From contig NZ_PJIP01000002.1 of NCBI RefSeq assembly GCF_002929375.1, forward strand, positions 267,470 through 331,469: DNA of 64,000 nucleotides, read 5' to 3'. The position numbers were made by a program, and so were the translations under genes. Within the stretch, counting starts at the first letter, position 1; each line of letters begins with the position of its first letter. Source of the DNA: Arthrobacter sp. DWC3 (GTDB lineage: Bacteria; Actinomycetota; Actinomycetes; Actinomycetales; Micrococcaceae). Positions 17,692 through 25,859 of the stretch are shown piece after piece. The notes under the pieces are model-generated. The model searched no databases and had not been told where the DNA came from. It worked only from the letters and a program-made list of their open reading frames with translations.

Positions 17692-18326
17692 CGCTCCACG
17701 TCCCCGACCGCGGCGAGGAAGGCACGCGCACGGTCGCGCAGGGCGTCGAGGTCCCCGCCTGCGGCGGCATCCCCGATGAGCGGTGACCCGACACCGACGG
17801 CCAGCGCCCCCTTCCGGAGGTACTCCGTCGCCGTGTCCCGGTTCACGCCGCCCACCGGGACGAAGGGGACGTCCGGGAAGGGGTCGCGCAGCGCGGCGAG
17901 GTAGGCGGGCCCGCCGAGCGAGGCGGGGAACAGCTTGATCGCCGATGCGCCGCCGGTCATCGCCGCGTAGGCCTCGGACGGCGTGAGCGCGCCGGCCAGG
18001 ACGGGCAGGCCGAGGGAGACGGCAGCCTGGAGCGACGGGCCGAACGCCGGCGTCACGACGTACTCGGCTCCGGCGTCGGCCACCCGGGCCACGTCGTCGG
18101 CCGTCAGCACCGTGCCGGCGCCGATACGGGCGCGACCGTCCGCCTCCCCCTTGATGCGCGCGATGACCGCGGGAGCGTCGGCGGAATTGAGGGAGACCTC
18201 GAGGTACGTGACGCCCTCGTCGATGAGCGTCATCGCCGTCCGGAAGCAGGCGTCCGCGTCGGCGCCGCGGATGATCGCCAGCAGGCGGGCGGTACCGAGT
18301 CCGGTCATCAGGGTCTGCGGGTCCAT
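17688..18326 (-). CDS. 2-keto-3-deoxy-6-phospho-aldonate aldolase (KDPG/KDPGal type)
   Basis: A 212-residue class I aldolase with the Eda-family order: RLLAIIRG at the N-terminus, the Glu region VTYLEVSLNSADAP, GAGTVLTADDV, the Schiff-base lysine in SAIKLFPAS and the phosphate site VPVGGVNRDT. It releases pyruvate and glyceraldehyde 3-phosphate. VSLNSADA resembles the galactose-type (DgoA) enzyme more than classical Eda, which fits the neighbouring galactonate dehydratase, but dual KDPG/KDPGal use is possible. The gene ends inside the kinase start and begins 12 bp after the dehydratase stop. Confidence 0.88.
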   Translation of the reverse strand: MDPQTLMTGLGTARLLAIIRGADADACFRTAMTLIDEGVTYLEVSLNSADAPAVIARIKGEADGRARIGAGTVLTADDVARVADAGAEYVVTPAFGPSLQAAVSLGLPVLAGALTPSEAYAAMTGGASAIKLFPASLGGPAYLAALRDPFPDVPFVPVGGVNRDTATEYLRKGALAVGVGSPLIGDAAAGGDLDALRDRARAFLAAVGDVER

Positions 18327-18337
18327 GGGTCCTCTTC

Positions 18338-19483
18338 CTACCATTCGGCGTACGCGCCGTCGTCGTGCCGCCACACGGGCGAGCGCCAGGCATGGCCGCT
18401 CTTGTCGGCGCGGCGGACGGCGGCCTCGTCGATCTCGATGCCCAGGCCGGGTGCCCTGAGCCGCTCCACCGAGCCGTCGACGAACTTCAGCGGGGTCTTG
18501 TCGAGCACGTAGTCGAGGACCTCCGCGCCCTGGTTGTAGTGGATGCCGATGCTCTGCTCCTGGATGAGGAAGTTGGGGGTGGCGAACCCGACCTGCAGGC
18601 AGGCCGCGAGCGCCAGCGGGCCGAGCGGGCAGTGCGGTGCGAGCTGGACGTCGTAGATCTCGGCGAGGGAGGCGATTTTCCGCACCTCCGTGATACCACC
18701 GGCGTGGGAGAGGTCCGGTTGCGCCACCGCGATGCCTGCCTGGAGGACCGGCAGGAACTCCTGCCGGTTGTACAGGCGCTCCCCCGTCGCCACCGGGATG
18801 GACGTCGACGCCGTGAGGCCGCCGATCAGGTACGAGTTCTCCGGCACCGTGGGCTCCTCGAGGAACAGGGGGTGGAACTGTTCGAGGAGCGGGGCGATGC
18901 GCCGGGTGTTGGCCAGGGTGAAGCGGCCGTGGAAGTCGACGGCGACGTCCCGGTGCGGGCCGAGGACCTCGCGGGCGGCGGCGACGCGCTGCACCACGTC
19001 GTCGATCTCGGCGACGCTGGCGATGGGGCTCATGCGTCCGCTGGCGTTCATCTTGACCGCGGTGAGGCCTACGGCCAGCTGGGCGGCGACGGCGTCGGCG
19101 ATCGCGGCGGGCTCGTCGCCACCGATCCACCCGTACATGCGGATGCGATCGCGGACGTGGCCGCCGAGCAACTGGTGCACGGGGACGCCGAGGAACTTGC
19201 CGTGGATGTCCCAGAGCGCCTGGTCGAGGCCGGCGACCGCGCTGGCGAGGATGGCTCCGCCCCGGTAGAAGGAGCCCTTGGTCATGACCTGCCAGGCGTC
19301 CTCGATCCGGAGCGGATCCGCGCCGATGAGCAGTTCCGACAGCTGCTCCACCGCGGTCCGGACGGTCTCCGAGCGACCCTCCACCACCGGCTCGCCCCAG
19401 CCGACGATCCCGCTGTCCGTCTCCACGCGGACGAACAGCCAGCGGGGCGGGACGAGGAAGGTCTCAATCCTGCTGATATGCAC
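18338..19483 (-). CDS. dgoD: D-galactonate dehydratase (enolase superfamily)
   Basis: The 381-residue protein has the enolase-superfamily capping domain and a TIM-barrel. Visible catalytic and metal positions are the Lys region AVKMN, the metal ligands VDFHGR, EEP and TGERL, and the general-base His in APHCPLGPLALAA. The last two are typical of the GalD/DgoD subgroup. It dehydrates D-galactonate to 2-keto-3-deoxygalactonate. Mandelate racemase-type dehydratases for other aldonates remain possible. Its start overlaps the gluconokinase 3' end by 20 bp. Confidence 0.87.
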   Translation of the reverse strand: MHISRIETFLVPPRWLFVRVETDSGIVGWGEPVVEGRSETVRTAVEQLSELLIGADPLRIEDAWQVMTKGSFYRGGAILASAVAGLDQALWDIHGKFLGVPVHQLLGGHVRDRIRMYGWIGGDEPAAIADAVAAQLAVGLTAVKMNASGRMSPIASVAEIDDVVQRVAAAREVLGPHRDVAVDFHGRFTLANTRRIAPLLEQFHPLFLEEPTVPENSYLIGGLTASTSIPVATGERLYNRQEFLPVLQAGIAVAQPDLSHAGGITEVRKIASLAEIYDVQLAPHCPLGPLALAACLQVGFATPNFLIQEQSIGIHYNQGAEVLDYVLDKTPLKFVDGSVERLRAPGLGIEIDEAAVRRADKSGHAWRSPVWRHDDGAYAEW

Positions 19484-19997
19484 GGAGCCTGCTTTCGTTG
19501 ATGAACGCCGCCGCGGAGGATACGAGCTCCGGCGGCGGGGAGCCGATGTCGAGGGTGGTCCCGAGCTCGCCGGCGTCGAGGTGCTCGAGCGCGGCGTACT
19601 GGGAGTCGAGCAGTGACGGCGGCATGTACTCGTGTTCCCGCCAGGAGATCCGGGCGGCCACGAGCTCCTTCGGTCCGTAGGGGTGCACGAAGGCGACGTC
19701 GGGGGCGTGATCCCTCAGCAGGTCGCGGTACGTCCGTTTGAGGGCGGAACACGCCACCACGACGCCCGCCTCCCGGCCGTCGGCCAGCCGCTGCCCGACG
19801 GCGGAGAGCCAGGGCAGGCGGTCGTCGTCGGACAGGGGCGTGCCCGCCGCCATCAGCGCACGGTTGCGCTGGGGGTGCAGGTCGTCGCCGTCGACGAACG
19901 GGATGCCGAACCTGGCGGCGAGGAGCGATCCGAGGGTGCTCTTGCCGGAGCCCTGCACGCCCATCACCACGACGACGGGCGGGGATGCGAGGTCCAT
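19464..19997 (-). CDS. Gluconokinase (GntK/shikimate-kinase-like)
   Basis: The 177-residue P-loop kinase has Walker A MGVQGSGKSTLG (residues about 12-23), the gluconate-site segment FVDGDDLHP and the ACSALKRTYRDLLR helix. The closing IDI-type strand reads TTLDIGSPP. These are hallmarks of thermoresistant-type gluconokinase, which makes 6-phosphogluconate. Its place inside a galactonate operon suggests that the shared transporter imports both acids, or that the kinase accepts a related aldonate. It starts 2 bp after the permease stop and overlaps dgoD by 20 bp. Confidence 0.87.
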   Translation of the reverse strand: MDLASPPVVVVMGVQGSGKSTLGSLLAARFGIPFVDGDDLHPQRNRALMAAGTPLSDDDRLPWLSAVGQRLADGREAGVVVACSALKRTYRDLLRDHAPDVAFVHPYGPKELVAARISWREHEYMPPSLLDSQYAALEHLDAGELGTTLDIGSPPPELVSSAAAFINESRLRAYQQD

Positions 19998-19999
19998 GC

Positions 20000-20896
20000 C
20001 TAGCCCTTCGTCGCGCCGGCGGTCAGCCCGGAGACGATGTACTTCTGGGTGAACAGGGCGATCACCATGATGGGGATGGTCACCACCACGGAGGCCGCCA
20101 TGAGTCCTCCCCAGTCGATGCTGGCGTAGGCCACGAAGTTGAAGATGGCCACGGGGAGGGTCTTCGTGTCGGCTCCGGACAGGACGAGCGCGAACATGAA
20201 GTTGTTCCAGGAGAAGATGAACGCCAGGATGCTCGCCGTCGCGATCCCACCGACGGACAGGGGCAGCGTGACCTTGAGGAAGGCGCCGATGTGGGTGAGC
20301 CCGTCCACCCGGGCGGCCTCCTCCAGTTCCAGGGGCATCGAGTCGTAGTAGGACATGAGGATGTACACGATGAGCGGCAGCGCGACGAACATGTGCGAGA
20401 GGATCAGCACGCTGTAGCCGCCGACCATCGAGAGGTTCGAGAACACGTAGTACCAGGGCACCAGCAGGCTGACGCCGGGGATGATGCGGGCCATCAGGAC
20501 CACGAGCGCGGAGCGCCGCATCGCGAACCGGCTCATCGAGTAGGCGGCGGGAATGCCGATGATCAGCGACAGCACGGTGGAGGCGAACGCCACCCAGAAG
20601 CTGTTGAACACGAAGGAGAGGTAGTTGTTCCGCCCGAGCACGGTCTCGTAGTTGGCGGTGGTCGGCGTGAACACCAGCGTCTTGGAGGCGTCGTAGATGT
20701 CCACGTTCGTCTTGAGCGAGGCGAGGAACATCCACACGAGCGGCGCGATGAAGGCGGCGACGACGACGATGAGCGCCACGGCCCGGAACACCTTGTAGGC
20801 GCGGGTGCGGAACGGCTTGCGCCGACGGGTGGTGGCTCCGGAGAGGGCCGCACTGTCGGATCCCGCCCTGATCAGCCTTGGTTCGGCGAGGCTCAT
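20000..20896 (-). CDS. Sugar-acid ABC transporter permease (MalG-like)
   Basis: The 298-residue protein has six membrane spans and the coupling EAA motif LELEEAARVDGLTHIGAFLKVTLPL in the cytoplasmic loop. The order and the C-terminus FTQKYIVSGLTAGATKG are typical of the MalG/CUT1 inner-membrane partner. ATG 20896 overlaps the MalF-like stop as ATGA, so translation is coupled. It pairs with the preceding permease and the lipoprotein. The ATPase is not in this operon and is probably a shared MsiK-type subunit encoded elsewhere, as is common for CUT1 systems in Actinobacteria (inference). Confidence 0.9.
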   Translation of the reverse strand: MSLAEPRLIRAGSDSAALSGATTRRRKPFRTRAYKVFRAVALIVVVAAFIAPLVWMFLASLKTNVDIYDASKTLVFTPTTANYETVLGRNNYLSFVFNSFWVAFASTVLSLIIGIPAAYSMSRFAMRRSALVVLMARIIPGVSLLVPWYYVFSNLSMVGGYSVLILSHMFVALPLIVYILMSYYDSMPLELEEAARVDGLTHIGAFLKVTLPLSVGGIATASILAFIFSWNNFMFALVLSGADTKTLPVAIFNFVAYASIDWGGLMAASVVVTIPIMVIALFTQKYIVSGLTAGATKG

Positions 20897-21834
20897 TTCT
20901 GCACGTCCTTCCGGCGGCGGGTCAGGAGGAACATGACGGCGACGATGATGAGGAAGAAGATGATGAGCACCGTGGAGGACACCCCGTAGTCGTTGTAGTC
21001 GAAGCTGAGCCCGTAGGCGTAGACGTTGAGCGTCTCGACCTCGTGGAAGGATCCTCCGCCGCGGCCCTTGGTCGCGTACAGGAGGTCGAAGGTCTTCAGG
21101 GCGTCGATGCTGCGGAGCAGGATCGCCACGATGATGGTGGGCATGAGCAGCGGGACCGTGACGAACCGGAAGCGCTGCCAAGCGCTGGCGCCGTCGATCC
21201 TCGCGGCCTCGTCCGGCTCGTCGGAGAGCGACGTCAGTCCCGCGAGCAGGATGATGACCACCATGGGGGTCCACTGCCAGATGTCGATGAAGATCACGGT
21301 CGGCAGGGCGGAGTACTGTCCGGACAGCCACGGCTGGGGTCCGATCCCCACGAACCCGAGCAGCTGGTTGGCGAAGCCGATGTTCGGGTCGAAGATGAGC
21401 CGCCACATCATGCCGACGGCCACCGGGGTGGCGACGAGCGGAAGCAGGATCGCGACCCGGACCCACTTCTCACCCTTGAAGGGCCGCCAGAGCAGCAGTG
21501 CGATCGCCATGCCGAGCACCAGCTGCACGGTCAGGGCCACCGCCGTGAAGACGAACGTCCGGAGGACCGCCGGCCAGAACCGCTCGGTGTCGGTGAGGAC
21601 GTCCGCGTAGTTCTCGAGCCCGATGAACTCCGACTTCGCGCGGACCGACCCCGAGGCGTCGGTCAGGCTGAGGTAGAGGGTCCAGCCCAGCGGGAACGCG
21701 ATGAGGACCGCGACGAAGATCATGGCCGGGGCGGCGAACAGCCATTTGCGGTGCTCGTTGGCCCAGTCGGAATATGACTTCCACGCGGTCTGCTTCTGCG
21801 GGACTCTCTTGGGGGGAAGTGCGGCGACTGCCAT
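20893..21834 (-). CDS. Sugar-acid ABC transporter permease (MalF-like)
   Basis: The 313-residue protein has six membrane spans with the EAA loop DEPDEAARIDGASAWQRFRF. The first periplasmic loop and the WQWTPMVVIILLAGLTSL segment are typical of CUT1 MalF/UgpA-like proteins. The ATG at 21834 has GAGGAC upstream and follows the binding-protein stop after 103 bp. This gap may hold an mRNA-processing or attenuating element, since binding proteins are usually made in excess. It forms the translocation pore with the MalG-like partner. Confidence 0.9.
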   Translation of the reverse strand: MAVAALPPKRVPQKQTAWKSYSDWANEHRKWLFAAPAMIFVAVLIAFPLGWTLYLSLTDASGSVRAKSEFIGLENYADVLTDTERFWPAVLRTFVFTAVALTVQLVLGMAIALLLWRPFKGEKWVRVAILLPLVATPVAVGMMWRLIFDPNIGFANQLLGFVGIGPQPWLSGQYSALPTVIFIDIWQWTPMVVIILLAGLTSLSDEPDEAARIDGASAWQRFRFVTVPLLMPTIIVAILLRSIDALKTFDLLYATKGRGGGSFHEVETLNVYAYGLSFDYNDYGVSSTVLIIFFLIIVAVMFLLTRRRKDVQK

Positions 21835-21937
21835 GATCCACGTCCTCGGGGATGATCGACTGCAAAGGGTTCGGTCGGGCTGTGCCGGCCGTCGCCGTCG
21901 CCCGGGTCGGGACGACGGCGACGGCCGGCAGGGTGCG

Positions 21938-23245
21938 CTATTCGCGCTCGTCGTCGAGGAACTGCTGGAACGCCTCGTGGGCCGCGTCGGCGGCGGCGTC
22001 GACGTCGCCGTCCGTGATGCCGACGACGATCGGGTCGCCGACGATCTCACGCGCCTCGCCGACGTTGATCACGAGCGGACGGTCGGCTCCCACGCCGTTC
22101 TCGGCGCTGACCTCGATCGCTGCCGCCAGGTCCTCCGGGTAGGTCTCGGTGCCCGCGGGGTCCTGCCACACCGAGTTACGCGGGCCCGGGACGCCCTCCT
22201 GCTGGATCTGCATGACCATGTCCTTGCTGGTGGCCCATTCGATGAACTTCCACGCGTTGTCCTGGTTGCCGGACGCCTCGTTGATGCCCAGGCCCCACGA
22301 GGGGACGTTGTAGGGCCTGGAGCCGGCGGGCCCGGCTGGCATCGGCGCGAAGCCGACGGTCTCCGCCACCTGCGAGTTCGCGGGGTCGGTGGCGTTCTGG
22401 TAGAGGCTGTCCGCCTCGGTGTAGAACGCGGCGCCACCCTGCGTGAAGATGGCCATGGCCTCGGGCCAGCTCATGTCCGTGCTCACGTTGGCGGGGCCGT
22501 ACTGGTTGATCATGCGGCCGTAGTAGGCGTAGGCCTCCTTGGCCTCGGGGGAGTCGACGGCGGAGTTGCCCTCGTCGTCGATGAACTCGCCGCCGAAGCC
22601 GTACAGGAAGCTGGAGAACTGCGTGACGGCGGGCGACTTCCCGGTGCGGGCCACGAACCCGGCGATGTCCGGGTTCTGCTCCTTGATCTGCTTGGCGGCC
22701 GCCTCCAGTTCCTCGAGCGTCTTGGGCACTTCGAGCCCGGCCTTCTCGAGGAGGTCCTTGCGGTAGTAGAGGACCTCCCGCTCGGTGATGGTGGGGACCC
22801 CGACCACCTGGTCCTCGAAGGTGGTCGAATCGACCGGGCCCTCCTGGAAGTCGTCCCACTGCCAGTCGGCGTTGGAGCCGACGCGCTCCGTGAGGTCGGC
22901 GAGGTACCCGTTCTGGGCGAAGAGCTTGCCCTCCTGCAGCGGGCGGTACATCATGACGTCGATCTCGTCGGTGCCGGCGTTGAGCTGCACGTTGTACTGG
23001 GCCGAGAGCTGGTCCTCGCCGAGCTGGGTGACCTCGACGGTCAGGCCGGTCTCCTCCTCGAACTCGGGGATGGCCTCGACGATGGCGTCGGTCCAGACAT
23101 GGTTGGCGAGGGTGACACGCACCGTGTCCGATCCGGCGTCGCCTTCCCCGCCTCCGCCTCCGCCGCTGCAGGCGGACAGCGATCCTGCGGCCAGGACGGT
23201 CGTCAGCACTGTCATTGCGAGGGCGCGCGAATTCCTGCGTTCCAC
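21938..23245 (-). CDS. Extracellular solute-binding lipoprotein (CUT1 family)
   Basis: A substrate-binding protein with a short lipoprotein signal and lipobox SLSAC (Cys26 from the chosen start), then a Gly-rich linker. The bilobed body carries DTVRVTLANHVW, TDEIDVMMYRP and SWGLGINEASGNQDNAWKFIEW. It should capture an aldonate such as galactonate or gluconate on the outer membrane face and feed the two permeases. GTG 23245 is preferred because GTGGAG lies at good spacing. An in-frame ATG at 23266 would add MKRSGDI and has no ribosome-binding site. First gene of the minus-strand operon. Confidence 0.88.
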   Translation of the reverse strand: MERRNSRALAMTVLTTVLAAGSLSACSGGGGGGEGDAGSDTVRVTLANHVWTDAIVEAIPEFEEETGLTVEVTQLGEDQLSAQYNVQLNAGTDEIDVMMYRPLQEGKLFAQNGYLADLTERVGSNADWQWDDFQEGPVDSTTFEDQVVGVPTITEREVLYYRKDLLEKAGLEVPKTLEELEAAAKQIKEQNPDIAGFVARTGKSPAVTQFSSFLYGFGGEFIDDEGNSAVDSPEAKEAYAYYGRMINQYGPANVSTDMSWPEAMAIFTQGGAAFYTEADSLYQNATDPANSQVAETVGFAPMPAGPAGSRPYNVPSWGLGINEASGNQDNAWKFIEWATSKDMVMQIQQEGVPGPRNSVWQDPAGTETYPEDLAAAIEVSAENGVGADRPLVINVGEAREIVGDPIVVGITDGDVDAAADAAHEAFQQFLDDERE

Positions 23246-23308
23246 GATGTCTCCACTTCTCTTCATTGAGGAGCACCGGCAGTGAGCGGTGCTGGGAGTA
23301 GATGCGCG

Positions 23309-23323
23309 TTACATCTGCTGTAA
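23309..23323. promoter_or_regulatory. Candidate operator in the aldonate intergenic region
   Basis: TTACATCTGCTGTAA has perfect 5-bp arms (TTACA/TGTAA) around 5 bases. It lies in the 154-bp gap between the divergent binding-protein gene and the FadR-type regulator, where a repressor controlling both promoters would bind. The assignment rests only on position and symmetry. Confidence 0.45.
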
Positions 23324-23399
23324 GCCCTCACCCTAACTTCACAGATCATACTTTTGAACCCCTCTGAGGTAAGTGGTGTGACTTTGTTAGGCTCACCCC

Positions 23400-24137
23400 A
23401 TGTCCCAGAGCCACCTCGCACCGGCAGTGGACCTGCATGCCACCACGGTGGATCGGCTGGGTCTTGCCGTGTGCCGGGGCGAGATGGCCAGTGGTTCGAT
23501 CGTGCGGATCGACGAACTCGAGGAGCGGTTCGGCGTCTCGCGTTCCGTGGTGCGTGAGGCACTGAGGGTCCTGGCGTCCATGGGCATGGTGGCGTCGCGC
23601 CGTCGCGTCGGGGTGCAGGTGCGCCCCGCCACGGAGTGGAACCTGTACGACCCCCAGGTCATCCGGTGGCGCCTGGCGTCGCACGGGCGCGTGGCCCAGT
23701 TGCGGTCGCTGTCCGAGCTCCGGACCGCCGTCGAGCCCCAGGCCGCAGCGCTCGCAGCGACGCGGGCACCCCTGGCCAGCGCGAGCGAACTGATGGGGTT
23801 GTCGGGGAAGCTGTGGGAGGCCGGGCGCAGTGGCGACACCGACCTGTTCCTGCGGCTCGACATCCAGTTCCACCGCCTGGTGCTGTCGAGTTCGGGCAAC
23901 GAGATGTTCGGGATGCTGGACTCGCTCGTGGCGGAGGTCCTCACCGGCCGCACGCACTACGGGCTGATGCCGCAGCACCCCCACGAGGAGGCACTGCAGA
24001 TGCACGTCGATGTGGCCAGCGCCATCCAGCGCGGCGACTCCTCGGACGCGCATGCTGCGATGCTGGCGATCATGACCCGGGCGATGACCGAGATGAGCAC
24101 CCTGTGGAACGAGGAAGCGCACAAGAGCGCTTCCTAG
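23400..24137 (+). CDS. FadR/FCD-type GntR regulator of the aldonate operon
   Basis: The 245-residue protein has an N-terminal winged helix (residues about 12-75, RIDELEERFGVSRSVVREALRVL). The FCD effector domain carries Asp/His metal-ligand positions in LRLDIQFHRLVLSSSGNEMF and near MHVDVASAI. GntR regulators of the DgoR type respond to galactonate or KDGal. It is divergent from the aldonate operon and so probably represses it and itself. The stop is 8 bp from the convergent exonuclease gene. Confidence 0.88.
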   Translation: MSQSHLAPAVDLHATTVDRLGLAVCRGEMASGSIVRIDELEERFGVSRSVVREALRVLASMGMVASRRRVGVQVRPATEWNLYDPQVIRWRLASHGRVAQLRSLSELRTAVEPQAAALAATRAPLASASELMGLSGKLWEAGRSGDTDLFLRLDIQFHRLVLSSSGNEMFGMLDSLVAEVLTGRTHYGLMPQHPHEEALQMHVDVASAIQRGDSSDAHAAMLAIMTRAMTEMSTLWNEEAHKSAS

Positions 24138-24145
24138 CCCCTACC

Positions 24146-24745
24146 TCACGCGGCGGGTGTGGTCCTCGCGTAGCGAGGGGAGCCCGTCGAGACCTTCGGT
24201 TTCGCCGCGGGCCACAGCGTGTCCAGCGAGTGCAGTGCGTGCTTCCGTGCGATGGCGACGACGGCGGCCGCGCAGATCTCGGCGTCGCTTCCGGCGTCGT
24301 GGTGTCGGAAGGCTCCCAGGCCGAGGGCTTTCGCGACGTGCGGCAGCCGGTGCGACTCGAGGCCGAGGAGGCGTCGTGCGAGCTCGACGGAGCAGTGGAA
24401 GGGTACCTCGGGTGCCGCGATGCCCGACTCCGTGCAGGCGCCCCGCAGCACCGAGCGGTCGAAGGACGCGTTGTGGGCCACGAACGGATCGTCGCCGGCG
24501 AATGCCAGGATGCGCTGGAGGCTCTCGGGCCAGTGGGGTGCCCTGCGGACGTCGGCCGGGCGGATGCCGTGGACCTCGATGTTCCGTGGGGCGAACACGC
24601 TCACGGAGTGCGGCGGCCGGATGAGCCAGGACTCGGAGTCGACCACGACGCCGTGCCTGACCTTCGCGAGGCCGACGGCGCAGACGGAGCCGCGCTTGCT
24701 GTTCGCGGTCTCGAAGTCGATCGCGGTGAAATTGAGACCGTGCAC
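24146..24745 (-). CDS. DEDDh 3'-5' exonuclease (DnaQ/epsilon-like)
   Basis: The 199-residue protein contains the exonuclease motifs in order: ExoI DFETAN (residues 10-15), ExoII HNASFDRSVL (about 94-103) and ExoIII FRHHDAGSDAE, where the His and final Asp act. It resembles stand-alone DnaQ-like nucleases that trim single-stranded DNA or RNA. GTG 24745 is supported by AGGGAG four bases upstream. It is a free-standing gene with an unassigned role. The Pro/Arg tail is not conserved. Confidence 0.85.
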   Translation of the reverse strand: MHGLNFTAIDFETANSKRGSVCAVGLAKVRHGVVVDSESWLIRPPHSVSVFAPRNIEVHGIRPADVRRAPHWPESLQRILAFAGDDPFVAHNASFDRSVLRGACTESGIAAPEVPFHCSVELARRLLGLESHRLPHVAKALGLGAFRHHDAGSDAEICAAAVVAIARKHALHSLDTLWPAAKPKVSTGSPRYARTTPAA

Positions 24746-24982
24746 TGTGCTCCCTGTAGGCGGCGCCGCCTGTTCTGCGGCTCGATAAGCCTAGCCGTCC
24801 GGGTCGGAAGTTTCCGGAGCCCGGCCACTGGTAGGTGCGGAAACGCTGACGGAATCCTGCTGTCGGCCCGCCCCGCATCCAGCCCGATGACGGCCGGTTA
24901 CTCGATAGATTCGTCGTACCCCGCCGAGGCTCAGCTCGCGCGGGTAGCTCAAGGGGATCCACATGACCGAAGACCACAGGCC

Positions 24983-25805
24983 GTGAACGCCGTCGTACCG
25001 CTCGACGACGACGCCGTGTACACCGAGCCGGCGACACTCGGACTGCTCAGGAACCGCATCCCGGGGCAGTCCGTGATGGAGCAACTGCTCGACGTCCACA
25101 GCACGGTCTCCCCACGCGGACGGGTTGCGCGGGTGCTCGGCGTCCACCCGCTGAATGCCGAAGGCCGTCCCTGGTACTGGGGTGCTCTCGGCGAGCGCGC
25201 CGTCGGTCGGACGCTCGCGTCCCTGGGACCGGAGTGGACCGTCCTGCATGCCGTTCCCGTGGGCGAGAAGTCGTCCGACATCGACCATGTGGTGATCGGC
25301 CCGACCGGGGTCTTCACCATCAATGCGAAGCGGCACGTGGGCCAGAACGTGTGGACGGCGAAGGGCACCTTCATGGTGGCCGGGACCCGCTACCCCTATG
25401 TCCGCAACTCGGAGCACGAAGCGGTCCGTGCGGGCAGGCTGCTCTGCGGCTGTTCGTCACGACGTGGTCGCGCATGCCGGGATCGTCGTCGTCGGCGCAC
25501 GCCAGGTGACGGTGAAGGAGAAACACCGGACGGTGTCCGTCCTCACCCAGAACCAGCTGTTGCGTTGGCTCACGCGGCGGCCGGTCGTGTACTCCCCCGA
25601 GCAGGTCGCGCTCCTGTCGGCAGCTGCTGCGCAACCGTCGACGTGGCGGCGGTCCCCCTCGGTGCTCCGTGACCCGGCGGAGGTCACCGGATCCTTCGAC
25701 ACGCTGCACCGGCTGGTGGAACAGGCACGACGACGGCGGATCGGCTGGCTCCTCGCCGTGCCGGTGACCTTCCTCGCGTCGGTTGCCGGCGTCCTGCCGT
25801 TCTGA
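24983..25805 (+). pseudogene. NERD-domain protein interrupted by a frameshift
   Basis: Frame 2 encodes a NERD (nuclease-related) protein with YWGALGERAVGRTLASLGP, then SSDIDHVVIGPTGVFTINAKRH, whose D and K are the nuclease core. The frame holds to about 25443 and then degenerates. The family sequence resumes in frame 3 (HDVVAHAGIVVVGARQVTVK, then VSVLTQNQLLRWL) and continues to a C-terminal membrane helix and TGA 25803-25805. A one-base shift between about 25443 and 25460 therefore splits the gene. A sequencing error or genuine decay cannot be told apart here. GTG 24983 is a plausible start with only a weak ribosome-binding site. Confidence 0.75.
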
Positions 25806-25815
25806 CCCTCCCTGT

Positions 25816-25845
25816 CCATTCCTGACCATTCCTGACCATTCCTGA
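25816..25845 (+). repeat. Three tandem copies of a 10-bp repeat
   Basis: CCATTCCTGA occurs three times head to tail, and a partial copy (CCATTCCT) follows at 25853. The array lies between the NERD gene end and the next gene's start, so it may affect that gene's leader or ribosome-binding region. Copy number could vary by slippage. Confidence 0.8.
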
Positions 25846-25859
25846 CCGAGAGCCATTCC

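Noticed and set aside
23245-23266. ATG 23266 as the binding-protein start
   Set aside because: No ribosome-binding site; GTG 23245 has GTGGAG at proper spacing and gives a normal lipoprotein signal.
25816-25845. CRISPR array
   Set aside because: Ten-bp head-to-tail repeats without spacers and no cas genes nearby.
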